A stretch of DNA of 32,482 nt from the NCBI GenBank assembly GCA_025356595.1, contig JANXSQ010000344.1, positions 1-32,482 on the forward strand, written 5' to 3'. Source of the stretch: Janthinobacterium sp. (lineage in GTDB: Bacteria; Pseudomonadota; Gammaproteobacteria; Burkholderiales; Burkholderiaceae_D). Each line of letters opens with the position of its first letter. Positions within the stretch are counted from its first letter, which is position 1. Under the pieces are notes generated by a model, which did no database searches, was not told where the DNA came from, and saw only the letters and a program-made list of their open reading frames with translations. This document shows positions 6,468 to 16,268 of the stretch, one piece after another. The translations under genes were made by a program, and so were the position numbers.

Positions 6468-8417
6468 ATGAACAATCCTACCCAATTCGCGCCCGGCAGA
6501 GCGCTCGACGTGATCTGCCTCGGCCGCCTGGCGGTCGACCTGTACGCCCAGCAGATCGGCGCGCGCCTGGAGGACGTGGGCAGCTTCGCCAAATACCTGG
6601 GCGGCTCCTCGGCCAACATCGCCTTCGGCAGCGCCCGGCTGGGCCTGCGCTCGGCCATGCTGTCGCGGGTCGGCGACGACCACATGGGCCGCTTTCTGAC
6701 CGAGACGCTGGCGCGGGAAGGCTGCGACATCAGCCATGTCTCGGTCGATCCGCAGCGGCTGACGGCGCTGGTCATGCTGGGCCTGAAGGACAAGCACACC
6801 TTCCCTTTGATCTTCTACCGCGAAGACTGCGCCGACATGGCCATCCCGGCCGACGGCGTGGACGAAGCCTTCATCGCCTCGAGCCGCGCGCTGCTGATCA
6901 CCGGGACGCACTTCTCGACCGAGGCGATGCACGCCGTCAGCACGCGGGCCCTGAAGCTGGCGCGCCGCAACAATGTGCGCACCGTGCTCGACATCGACTA
7001 CCGGCCGGTGCTGTGGGGCTTGTCCGGCAAGGCCGACGGCGAAACCCGCTTCGTCTCGAACGAGGGCGTCACCGCGCATCTGCAGGCCATCCTGCCGCAG
7101 TTCGATCTGCTGGTCGGCACCGAGGAGGAATTCATGATCGCCGGCGGTGGCGCCGACATCATGGCCGCGCTGCGCGCCGTGCGCGCCGTGTCCGCCGCCA
7201 CGCTGGTGGTGAAGCGCGGCCCGCTCGGCTGCGCCGTGATCGACGGCGCCATCCCGGCCGAGCTGGACGCCGCCTTCAACTACCGCGGCGCGCAGGTCGA
7301 AGTGCTGAACGTGCTGGGCGCCGGCGACGCTTTCCTGGCCGGTTTCCTCAAGGGCTGGTTGAACGGCGCCGACTACGCCGCCTGCTGCCAGTACGCCAAC
7401 GGCTGCGGCGCCCTGGTGGTGTCGCGCCACGGCTGCGCGCCGGCCATGCCGACCCAGGTCGAACTGGACTACTTCATCGCCCACGCCGCGCGCCTGCAGC
7501 GGCCGGCCGACGATGCCACGCTGCAGCGCCTGCACCGCGTCAGCGTCGCCCGCAAAGCCTGGCCGGAGTTGTGCGTGTTCGCCTTCGACCACCGCAACCA
7601 GTTCTTCGAGATGGCGCAGCAGAACGGCGTCAGCGAGGCGCGCCTGCCGCTGCTTAAGCAACTGCTGGTCGAGGCTGTCGGCCAGACCGAGGCGGCGCTG
7701 GGATTGGCTGGCAAGACCGGCGTGCTGATCGACGACCGCTACGGCGCCGATGCCTTGAACGCGGCCACGGGGCGCGGCTGGTGGATCGGCCGTCCGGTCG
7801 AACTGCCCGGCTCCAATCCCCTGCAATTCGACTGGGGCCGCTCGATCGGCTCGCACCTGATCAGCTGGCCGAAAGAGCACGTCATCAAATGCCTGGTGCA
7901 ACTGCATCCGGACGATAATGTCGAAAACCGCCTGGAGCAGGAGGCGCAACTGAAGGCCCTGTACGAGGCGGCGCAAATCAGCGGCCACGAATTGCTGCTC
8001 GAAGTGATCCCGCCGAAGAGCATGGCCTGCGACGCCGACACGGTCTACCGCGCCGTCAAGCGCCTCTACAACATCGGCATCTATCCGGAGTGGTGGAAGC
8101 TGGAGCACCTGAGCGCGGCGCAGTGGCAAGCCATCGACGCGCTGGTGCAGGAACGCGACCCCTACTGCCGCGGCGTCGTGCTGCTGGGACTGAACGCTTC
8201 GATCGACGATCTGGCGGCCAGTTTCAACGAGGCGCGCGACAGTTCCACCTGCCGCGGCTTCCTGGTCGGCCGCACCATCTTCCACGAACCGAGCCGCCGC
8301 TGGCTGGCCGGCGAAATCGACGACGCTGGCCTGATCGCCGCGACGCGCGCCAATTTCGAGGCGCTGATCCGGATCTGGCAGCGCAGCCGCGCGGCGAAAC
8401 TGGAGCGTGCGGCATGA
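6468..8417 (+). CDS. iolC: Fused 5-dehydro-2-deoxygluconokinase / 5-dehydro-2-deoxyphosphogluconate aldolase
   Basis: A 649-residue two-domain protein. Residues 1 to about 335 are a PfkB sugar kinase: LGGSSANIAFGSARLGL near the start, and the anion-hole motif VLGAGDAFLAGF with catalytic Asp287. It phosphorylates 5-dehydro-2-deoxygluconate (IolC step). Residues about 358-645 are a DUF2090 domain, beginning near ELCVFAFDHRNQ. In proteobacteria this domain is assigned the following aldolase step (IolJ role), giving dihydroxyacetone phosphate and malonate semialdehyde. No separate iolJ is present in the window, in agreement with that assignment. The stop overlaps the iolD start by ATGA (8414-8417). 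Confidence 0.9.
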   Translation: MNNPTQFAPGRALDVICLGRLAVDLYAQQIGARLEDVGSFAKYLGGSSANIAFGSARLGLRSAMLSRVGDDHMGRFLTETLAREGCDISHVSVDPQRLTALVMLGLKDKHTFPLIFYREDCADMAIPADGVDEAFIASSRALLITGTHFSTEAMHAVSTRALKLARRNNVRTVLDIDYRPVLWGLSGKADGETRFVSNEGVTAHLQAILPQFDLLVGTEEEFMIAGGGADIMAALRAVRAVSAATLVVKRGPLGCAVIDGAIPAELDAAFNYRGAQVEVLNVLGAGDAFLAGFLKGWLNGADYAACCQYANGCGALVVSRHGCAPAMPTQVELDYFIAHAARLQRPADDATLQRLHRVSVARKAWPELCVFAFDHRNQFFEMAQQNGVSEARLPLLKQLLVEAVGQTEAALGLAGKTGVLIDDRYGADALNAATGRGWWIGRPVELPGSNPLQFDWGRSIGSHLISWPKEHVIKCLVQLHPDDNVENRLEQEAQLKALYEAAQISGHELLLEVIPPKSMACDADTVYRAVKRLYNIGIYPEWWKLEHLSAAQWQAIDALVQERDPYCRGVVLLGLNASIDDLAASFNEARDSSTCRGFLVGRTIFHEPSRRWLAGEIDDAGLIAATRANFEALIRIWQRSRAAKLERAA

Positions 8418-10294
8418 GCGCGACCGACAACAAGACGGTGCGCCTGACCATGGCGCAGGCGCTGGTGCGCTACCTGGCGGCGCTGCGCGTGGACGCCGGC
8501 GGCGGCGCCACGGAGCCCCTGTTCGGCGGCGTCTTCGCCATCTTCGGCCACGGCAACGTGGCCGGGCTGGGCGAGGCGCTGTACCAGCAGCGCAATGACC
8601 CGCTGAACCCCTTGCCGACCTACCGCGCCCACAACGAGCAGGGCATGGCGCACGCCGCCATCGCCTACGCCAAGGCGCATATGCGGCGGCGCATGATGGC
8701 GGTGACCACCTCCATCGGCCCCGGCGCGACGAATCTGCTGACGGCGGCCGCGCTGGCCCACGTCAACCGCCTGCCGGTGCTGCTGCTGCCGGGCGACGTC
8801 TTCGTCTCGCGGGCGCCGGACCCGGTGCTGCAGCAGATCGAGGATTTCAGCGACGGCAGCGTCTCCGCCAACGACGCCTTCAAGCCGCTGTCGCGCTATT
8901 TCGACCGCATCATCTACCCGGAGCAGTTGCTGACGGCTCTGCCGCGCGCGATCCAGACGCTGACCGACCCGGCCAACTGCGGCCCGGTGACGCTGGCGCT
9001 GCCGCAGGACGTGCAGACCATGGCCTACGACTACCCGGCCGACTTCTTCGAGCCGCGCCTGGTGAGCTTCCGCGCCGCGCCGGCCGCGCAGGACGAGCTG
9101 GACGAGGCGGTGGCGCTGCTGCGCGCCGCGAAGAATCCGCTCATCGTCGCCGGCGGCGGCGTGCTGTACGGCCTGGCCGGTGAGGCGCTGCGCGACTTCG
9201 CCGAACAACACGGCGTGCCGGTGGCCGAAACCCAGGCGGGCAAGAGCGCGCTGGCCTGGGACCATCCGCTGCAACTGGGCGCGATCGGCGTCACCGGCTC
9301 GCCGGCCGCCAACCTGCTGGCCGCCGAGGCCGACCTGGTGCTGGCGGTCGGCACCCGTTTGCAGGACTTCACCACCGGCTCGAACTCCCTGTTCGCCAAG
9401 GCGAAGCTGGTGAGCCTGAACGTGAACGCCTTCGACGCGCTGAAGCGGCGCGGCGTTGGCGTCCAGTGCGACGCGAAACTGGGCCTGCAGGCGCTGTCGG
9501 CCCGGCTGGAAGGCTGGCGCAGCGACGCCGCCTGGCGGGACAAGGCGCAGGCCGAAGCGGCGCAGTGGCGCGCCACGGTGGCCGCCATCACGGCGCGCCG
9601 CGACGTGGCCCTGCCTTACGACGGCGAAGTGATCGGCGCGGTGCAGCGTTCGCATCCGGCGTCGACCCAGCGCGACATCGTCGTCTGCGCGGCGGGCACC
9701 TTGCCGGCCGAGTTGCACAAGCTGTGGCGCACCGCCACGCCGGGCGGCTATCACGTTGAATACGGTTTCTCCTGCATGGGGTATGAGATCGCCGGCGCGC
9801 TGGGCGTGAAGATGGCCAAGCCGGACGCCGAGGTGATCGTCATGGTCGGCGACGGCAGTTACCTGATGATGAATTCGGAGATCGCCACCTCCGTCATGCT
9901 GGGCAAGAAGCTCATCATCGTGGTGCTCGACAACCGCGGTTACGGCTGTATCAACCGCCTGCAGCAAGCCTGCGGCAACGCGCCCTTCAACAATATGTTC
10001 GACGACTGCCTGCAGGGCGAACAGGGCGCGCCGCACATCGACTTCGCGATGCACGCCAAGTCGCTCGGCGCCCACGGCGAGAACGTGAAGACCATCGCGG
10101 AGCTGGAGGCGGCCCTGCAACGCGCCCGCGGCGCCGACGCGACCTATGTGGTCTGCATCGACACCGATCCGACCCGCACCACCAGCGAAGGCGGATGCTG
10201 GTGGGAGGTGGCGGTGCCGGAGGTGTCGGAACGCGAGCAGGTCAGGGCGGCGCGCACGCGCTACGAACAAGGCAAGCAAGGACAAAGGAAATAA
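8414..10294 (+). CDS. iolD: 3D-(3,5/4)-trihydroxycyclohexane-1,2-dione hydrolase
   Basis: A 626-residue thiamine-diphosphate enzyme that opens the ring of the IolE product to 5-deoxy-glucuronate. Glu75, in YRAHNEQGMAHAA, is the ThDP-activating glutamate. The cofactor and magnesium motif is VGDGSYLMMNSEIATS near residues 477-492, followed by DNRGYGCINRLQQ. Length and domain order (PYR, central, PP) match IolD. The ATG at 8414 overlaps the iolC stop, so it depends on translational coupling. The iolE start codon follows 1 nt after the stop. Confidence 0.93.
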   Translation: MSATDNKTVRLTMAQALVRYLAALRVDAGGGATEPLFGGVFAIFGHGNVAGLGEALYQQRNDPLNPLPTYRAHNEQGMAHAAIAYAKAHMRRRMMAVTTSIGPGATNLLTAAALAHVNRLPVLLLPGDVFVSRAPDPVLQQIEDFSDGSVSANDAFKPLSRYFDRIIYPEQLLTALPRAIQTLTDPANCGPVTLALPQDVQTMAYDYPADFFEPRLVSFRAAPAAQDELDEAVALLRAAKNPLIVAGGGVLYGLAGEALRDFAEQHGVPVAETQAGKSALAWDHPLQLGAIGVTGSPAANLLAAEADLVLAVGTRLQDFTTGSNSLFAKAKLVSLNVNAFDALKRRGVGVQCDAKLGLQALSARLEGWRSDAAWRDKAQAEAAQWRATVAAITARRDVALPYDGEVIGAVQRSHPASTQRDIVVCAAGTLPAELHKLWRTATPGGYHVEYGFSCMGYEIAGALGVKMAKPDAEVIVMVGDGSYLMMNSEIATSVMLGKKLIIVVLDNRGYGCINRLQQACGNAPFNNMFDDCLQGEQGAPHIDFAMHAKSLGAHGENVKTIAELEAALQRARGADATYVVCIDTDPTRTTSEGGCWWEVAVPEVSEREQVRAARTRYEQGKQGQRK

Positions 10295-10295
10295 G

Positions 10296-11228
10296 ATGAA
10301 CATCGCATTCAACGACAAAGCGTTCAACGTCAAAATCGGCATCAACCCGATCTCCTGGATGAACGACGACCTGCCCTCGCTGGGCGGCGAAACACCGCTG
10401 GAAACGGCGCTCAGCGAAGGCGCGGAGATCGGCTACGTCGGCTTCGAGCTGGGCAACAAGTTCCCGAAGGAGTCGGGCGCGCTGCGCGCCGTGCTGGGCA
10501 AGTACAAGCTCGAATGCGTCTCCGGCTGGTATTCGGGGCGCCTGGTGCACCGCTCCGTGGAGGAGGAGATCGCCGCCGTCGGCCCGCACCTGCGCCTGCT
10601 GGCCGAATCCGGCGCGACGGTGATGGTGTACGGCGAAGTGGCCGACGCCATCCAGGGTGAAGCCCGTCCGCTGTACAAGCGGCCGCGCTTCACCAGCGCC
10701 GCGCAGTGGCAGGAATACTGCGACAAGCTGACGGCCTTCGCCCGCCACACCCTGGCCCACGGCGTGCGCCTGTCCTACCACCACCACATGGGCGCGTATG
10801 TCGAAACGCCGGCCGACGTCGACCAGCTGATGGCGCTGACCGGGCCGGAAGTGGGCCTGCTGTTCGACAGCGGCCACATCACCTTCGCCGGCGGCGACGC
10901 GCTGGCGGTGCTGCGCAAGCACATCGAGCGCGTCTCGCATGTGCACTGCAAGGATGTGCGCCCGGCCGTCGTCAAGCTGGCGCGCAACGGCAACTGGAGC
11001 TTCCTGCAGGCCGTGATCAACGGCGCCTTCAGCGTTCCGGGCGATGGTTGCATCGACTTCAAGGGCATGCTGCAACTGCTGTACCGGCACGGTTACCAGG
11101 GCTGGTTGGTGGTCGAGGCGGAGCAGGACCCGGCCGTGGCGCCCAGCTACCAGTACGCGCAGATGGGGTATCAGCACTTGGCGCAATTGGTCGGCGAAAT
11201 CGAATCGGCCGGGCAGGGGGCGGCATGA
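10296..11228 (+). CDS. iolE: Myo-inosose-2 dehydratase
   Basis: A 310-residue xylose-isomerase-like TIM barrel that removes water from 2-keto-myo-inositol to give the trihydroxycyclohexane-dione used by IolD. Early IGINPISWMNDDLPSLGG is characteristic of IolE. Metal and substrate residues appear in SYHHHMGAYVET, LLFDSGHITFAGG, HVHCKDVR and VEAEQDP. The ATG at 10296 is 5-6 nt after AAGGA, which overlaps the end of iolD. Its stop overlaps the iolB start by ATGA. Confidence 0.93.
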   Translation: MNIAFNDKAFNVKIGINPISWMNDDLPSLGGETPLETALSEGAEIGYVGFELGNKFPKESGALRAVLGKYKLECVSGWYSGRLVHRSVEEEIAAVGPHLRLLAESGATVMVYGEVADAIQGEARPLYKRPRFTSAAQWQEYCDKLTAFARHTLAHGVRLSYHHHMGAYVETPADVDQLMALTGPEVGLLFDSGHITFAGGDALAVLRKHIERVSHVHCKDVRPAVVKLARNGNWSFLQAVINGAFSVPGDGCIDFKGMLQLLYRHGYQGWLVVEAEQDPAVAPSYQYAQMGYQHLAQLVGEIESAGQGAA

Positions 11229-12019
11229 ACCTGCTCGTGAAGGGCCGCCAGAGCGGGCGCGAGATCGTCAGCGTGACGCCGGAATCGGCCGGCTGGAAGC
11301 ACGTCGGCTTCGCCGCGCAGCGCCTGGCGCGCGGCGAGAGCGTGGCCTTCAACACCGGCGCGCGCGAACTGTGCATTGTGGTCCTGTGCGGCACCGTGCG
11401 GGTCGACGCCGGCGGCCAGCGCTGGTCCGACATCGGCGAGCGCCTTAGCGTCTTCGAGGACCGTTCGCCCTACGCCGTCTACGTGCCGGGCGGGCAGGAC
11501 GTCGAGATCACCGCCAACACGGCCGCCGAAGTGGCGCTGTGCAGCGCGCCGGCGCGCACCGAACGGCCGGCGCGCCTGATCGAACCGGCCTCCATGCAAC
11601 GCTCGGTGCGCGGCAGCGGCGCCAACACCCGCTACGTCTGCGACATCCTGCCGCAAACGGAGCCGGCCGACGGCCTGCTGGTGGTCGAAGTGCTGACGCC
11701 GGGCGGCCATTCATCGAGCTACCCGCCGCACAAGCACGACAGCGACAACATTCCGCTGGAAAGCTCGCTGGAAGAGACCTATTACCACCGCCTCAACCCC
11801 GCGCAGGGTTTCGCCTTCCAGCGCGTGTACACCGACGACCGCTCGCTGGACCAGTCGATGGCGGTGGAAAACCACGATGTCGTGATGGTGCCGCGCGGCT
11901 ATCACCCGGTCGTGGTCCCCTACGGCTACGACGCCTATTACCTGAACGTCATGGCGGGCGCGAAGCGCGAATGGCATTTCAAGAACGACCCGGCGCATGA
12001 ATGGATGTTGAAAAAGTAA
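11225..12019 (+). CDS. iolB: 5-deoxy-glucuronate isomerase
   Basis: A 264-residue bicupin enzyme converting 5-deoxy-glucuronate to 5-dehydro-2-deoxygluconate, the substrate of IolC. The second cupin shows the metal-binding pattern SYPPHKHDSDN followed by EETYYHRLNPAQGF and GYHPVVVPYGYDAYYLN, all typical of IolB. The ATG at 11225 overlaps the iolE stop by four bases. The gene is followed by a 127-bp gap with a hairpin before iolA. Confidence 0.93.
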   Translation: MNLLVKGRQSGREIVSVTPESAGWKHVGFAAQRLARGESVAFNTGARELCIVVLCGTVRVDAGGQRWSDIGERLSVFEDRSPYAVYVPGGQDVEITANTAAEVALCSAPARTERPARLIEPASMQRSVRGSGANTRYVCDILPQTEPADGLLVVEVLTPGGHSSSYPPHKHDSDNIPLESSLEETYYHRLNPAQGFAFQRVYTDDRSLDQSMAVENHDVVMVPRGYHPVVVPYGYDAYYLNVMAGAKREWHFKNDPAHEWMLKK

Positions 12020-12086
12020 ATCCGCCGCACACGGCAAAAAAGCACCGGCAGTAAGCAGGGGATCGGCCCGCCGGGTCGGCCCCAGG

Positions 12087-12115
12087 GGGACGCGCGCGCC
12101 GCAAGGCGCCGTCCC
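12087..12115 (+). other. Intercistronic hairpin between iolB and iolA
   Basis: GGGACG at 12087-12092 pairs with CGTCCC at 12110-12115. An inner GCGCC/GGCGC stem closes a GCAA tetraloop, with a 3-nt bulge on the left. There is no T-tract, so readthrough into iolA is likely. The hairpin may stabilise the 3' end of the upstream message. Confidence 0.45.
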
Positions 12116-12146
12116 GAGGATACCCACAACTTAGCGAAAGCATCAC

Positions 12147-13652
<1,506 letters not shown>

Positions 13653-13674
13653 ATCCGCGGGCAGCGCGGCGTGA

Positions 13675-13707
13675 GGCCGGCTTCCGACCTTCGGGTCCGG
13701 GCCGGCC
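13675..13707 (+). terminator. Strong UUCG-loop hairpin after iolA
   Basis: GGCCGGC at the left and GCCGGCC at the right enclose GACC-TTCG-GGTC (13686-13697), a stable UUCG-capped stem with a small internal mismatch. No run of T follows, so it is not a standard intrinsic terminator. It may end or protect the iol transcript. Confidence 0.45.
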
Positions 13708-13848
13708 GCCCGTCCGCGCTTCTGAACAGGCCTTCGCTGCGCCAGGGGAGGCTGTTGTCCGAATTTCGAAGGGAGGTGTGTACGGCCGGGGGTGTGACAG
13801 CAAGCGTCACGAAATTTTAAAACTAAAACTATATGTTGGAGACACGAT

Positions 13849-15054
13849 ATGAAAAACTGCATCTTGAAGACTTTGCCCGCAGCATTGATCCTGGCCCTGA
13901 GCGCCGGCACCGCCTTCGCCAGCGACGCCGAGGGCGAGTTCCACGGGTATTTCCGCGCCGGCGTCGGCACCAACTCGGCCAAGGGCGAGCAAGCCTGCTA
14001 CGGCCTGGAGGGCGTCGCCAAATACCGCCTCGGCAACGAGTGCGATTCCGACGGCGAATTCGGCTACACCAAGGAATTGCTGAAGGCCTCCAACGGCGCC
14101 AGCTTCGTCGGCACCTTCTGGGCCGCCGCCTACACGCCCACTTCCGACATCGGCAACGAGAAACTGAGCGTGGCGCAGATGTTCGTCGAGGCGAAGAACC
14201 TCGATTTCATGCACGGCGGCGTGGTCTGGATCGGTAAGCGTTACTACAACCGTCCCGACATCCACATGCTCGACTTCAAATACCTGCACGGCGACGGCGT
14301 CGGCGGCGGCGTCACCGGCTTGCCGCTGGGCGTGGGCAAGTTCAGCTACGGCCTGTTCCGCAACGATATCGACAAGCAAGTCTCGGCCACTCGCCACAGC
14401 TTCAGCTACGACGGCGTGGCCGTCAACACCGACGGCAGCCTGAAGTTCGACGTCAGCCTGATCAACAAGGATGCCTCGGTCGAGGGCGCGCACAACGGCT
14501 GGTCGGCCTCGCTCATACACATCCAGGACAAGGTGCTGGGCGGCGACAATAAATTCGGCGTGCAATACGGCGTCGGCGCCGGCATCAAGATCGGCGGCAC
14601 CGGCGACATCATGCTCGGCTCCGACGTCAAGCGCACGCGCGTCTTCGACACCATCGCCTGGCAGGTGACGCCGGAATTCGGCGGCTCGGCCGTCGCCCTG
14701 GTGCAGAAGGACAAGAGCAACGCCGGCAGCCAGACCTGGACCTCGGTGGGCGTGCGCCCCGTCTACGCGCTGAGCGACAACCTGAAGCTGCAACTGGAGG
14801 TGGGCCACGACCGCATCAAGCCGGCCGGCGGCGGTGAGACGCAGCAGTTGACCAAGGTGACCTTCGCGCCGACCATCGCGGCGGCCAAGGGTTTCTGGTC
14901 GCGTCCGGAATTGCGCGCCTTCCTCACCTACGCCAAGTGGAACAGCGCGGCGCAGGCTTCGGCCACGATGGGCAGCACGCTGTCGAGTTCGGGTGTGTTC
15001 GGCGGCAACACAAATGGCACCTCGGCCGGTCTGCAGGTCGAGGCTTGGTGGTAG
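13849..15054 (+). CDS. LamB-type carbohydrate porin (maltoporin family)
   Basis: A 401-residue outer-membrane protein. A signal peptide (MKNCILK, hydrophobic core, cut after GTAFA near residue 25) is followed by EGEFHGYFRAGVGTNSAKG. The stretch VVWIGKRYYNRPDIHMLDF is the conserved LamB region. Alternating beta-strand patterns run to a C-terminal GLQVEAWW, with an aromatic end as required for outer-membrane assembly. GGAGA stands 7 nt before the ATG. It lies just downstream of the inositol genes on the same strand, so it may admit inositol or inositol glycosides. The family normally passes maltodextrins or other sugars, so this substrate is inference. Confidence 0.85.
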   Translation: MKNCILKTLPAALILALSAGTAFASDAEGEFHGYFRAGVGTNSAKGEQACYGLEGVAKYRLGNECDSDGEFGYTKELLKASNGASFVGTFWAAAYTPTSDIGNEKLSVAQMFVEAKNLDFMHGGVVWIGKRYYNRPDIHMLDFKYLHGDGVGGGVTGLPLGVGKFSYGLFRNDIDKQVSATRHSFSYDGVAVNTDGSLKFDVSLINKDASVEGAHNGWSASLIHIQDKVLGGDNKFGVQYGVGAGIKIGGTGDIMLGSDVKRTRVFDTIAWQVTPEFGGSAVALVQKDKSNAGSQTWTSVGVRPVYALSDNLKLQLEVGHDRIKPAGGGETQQLTKVTFAPTIAAAKGFWSRPELRAFLTYAKWNSAAQASATMGSTLSSSGVFGGNTNGTSAGLQVEAWW

Positions 15055-15195
15055 TATCGATTGGCTCATGCGCGCGCGGATGAGCCTCGTTGCCCCGGTC
15101 GGACACGCCAGCAGAGCGTGCCGGCCGGTCGGCATTGCGCCCGTGTCGTGGCTGGATACGGGTGCTTCTTGTTGTTAACTGGGGAGATGACACTC

Positions 15196-16086
15196 ATGTT
15201 GAAAATTATTTCGGGAACGGCGGCAAAGGTCGGTGTGTTCGTGGCGGCGGCTCTGCTGTCGACGGCGGCGCTGAGCGCGGGGATCAAGGTCACATATCCG
15301 GCCAACGAAACGGCGGGCGACACGCGCTTCAACGATCTGCTGGAGATCATGCGCACGGCGCTGGAAAAGACCACGCCCGAGTTCGGCCCCTTCGAGATGG
15401 AGGCGTCGGCGGAAAAGATGAACGAGGAGCGCACGCTGAACGAACTCAAGGGCGGCAAGGTGGTCAACATCGCCTGGAGCTCGACCTCGACCGACAAGGA
15501 AAAGGATCTGCTGCCGATCCGCATCCCGCTGCGCAAGGGCATCCTCGGTTATCGCGTGGCGCTGATCCAGTCCGACAAGCAGGCCGAGATCGACAAGGTG
15601 ACGACCCTGGCCGAACTGAAGAAGCTGACGATAGGGCAGGGCACGGGCTGGGGCGACGTCGCGCTGTACGAGGCGAACGGCTTCAAGGTGACGACGGCGA
15701 AATACGACGAGCTGTTCAAGATGACGGCCGGCGGGCGTTTCGACCTGTTCCCGCGCGGCATCAGCGAAGCCTTCGCCGAGCAGGAGCACAACGTCAAGGC
15801 CAATCCCAAGCTGGCCGTCGAGAAAAACATCCTGATCTACTATCCTTGGCCGTATTACTTCTTTTTCAACAAGGCCGACGGCGCCCTGCAGAAACGCATG
15901 CAGGCGGGCATCCGCAAGATGATCAAGGACGGCTCCTTCGACTCCATCTTCAAGAAATACAACGGCAAGGCCATCGCCCAGGCGAATCTGAAGGGCCGCA
16001 AGATCTTCCGCATCAAGAACGCCTTGCTGCCGAAAGAGACCCCGTTCGAAGATCCAACGCTGTGGTTCAATCCGGTTAGCCAGTAG
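15196..16086 (+). CDS. Periplasmic family-3-like solute-binding protein without a partner transporter
   Basis: A 296-residue protein with a signal peptide (MLKIISGTAAKVGVFVAAALLS, cut after ALSA near residue 29). The rest resembles amino-acid-type (SBP_bac_3) receptors, with ELKKLTIGQGTGWGDVALYEANGF and an aromatic-rich strand YYPWPYYFFFNK. The ATG at 15196 is preferred over 15187 because GGGGAG at 15181-15186 is correctly spaced only for the former. No permease or ATPase gene is next to it. It follows the porin gene by 141 bp. It may be a sensor or scavenging receptor; its ligand is unknown. Confidence 0.7.
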   Translation: MLKIISGTAAKVGVFVAAALLSTAALSAGIKVTYPANETAGDTRFNDLLEIMRTALEKTTPEFGPFEMEASAEKMNEERTLNELKGGKVVNIAWSSTSTDKEKDLLPIRIPLRKGILGYRVALIQSDKQAEIDKVTTLAELKKLTIGQGTGWGDVALYEANGFKVTTAKYDELFKMTAGGRFDLFPRGISEAFAEQEHNVKANPKLAVEKNILIYYPWPYYFFFNKADGALQKRMQAGIRKMIKDGSFDSIFKKYNGKAIAQANLKGRKIFRIKNALLPKETPFEDPTLWFNPVSQ

Positions 16087-16094
16087 GCGCCGCC

Positions 16095-16126
16095 GGGGCG
16101 GACGGGGCTTGCGCCGCGTCCGCCCC
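16095..16126 (+). terminator. GC-rich hairpin after the orphan binding-protein gene
   Basis: GGGGCGGAC at 16095-16103 pairs perfectly with GTCCGCCCC at 16118-16126 (9-bp stem, 14-nt loop). There is no T-tract. It sits 9 nt after the stop codon and probably marks the 3' end of the preceding transcript. Confidence 0.5.
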
Positions 16127-16168
16127 GATATCCCAAAGCACCCTGTGCCCGATCAAGCTCTTGCGATT

Positions 16169-16197
16169 CTGACAAATAGCTGTTGAAATGATATTCT
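16169..16197 (+). promoter_or_regulatory. Candidate sigma-70 promoter of the exported orphan gene
   Basis: CTGACA at 16169-16174 (5 of 6 to the -35) is followed after 17 bp by TATTCT at 16192-16197 (4 of 6 to the -10). The region is distinctly AT-rich against its surroundings and lies about 70 bp before the GTG start at 16269. Confidence 0.5.
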
Positions 16198-16268
16198 CGG
16201 ACAAGTGCTCATGACAATGAGTTTTCAGAGATATCCCATTGTTTTCAACAGTGCCGTCAGGAGTAAGA

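Noticed and set aside
5730..8285. An 851-codon leftward open frame opposite the ATPase and iolC
   Set aside because: It is antisense to two clearly recognised genes, and its translation (Ala/Val/Gln/His-rich) shows no domain.
13675..13707. A standard rho-independent terminator after iolA
   Set aside because: The stem is strong but no T-tract follows, so it is recorded only as a terminator-like hairpin.
16239..16268. An upstream ATG for the exported orphan protein
   Set aside because: The GTG at 16269 has AGGAG at the right distance and gives a normal signal peptide; the longer form does not.
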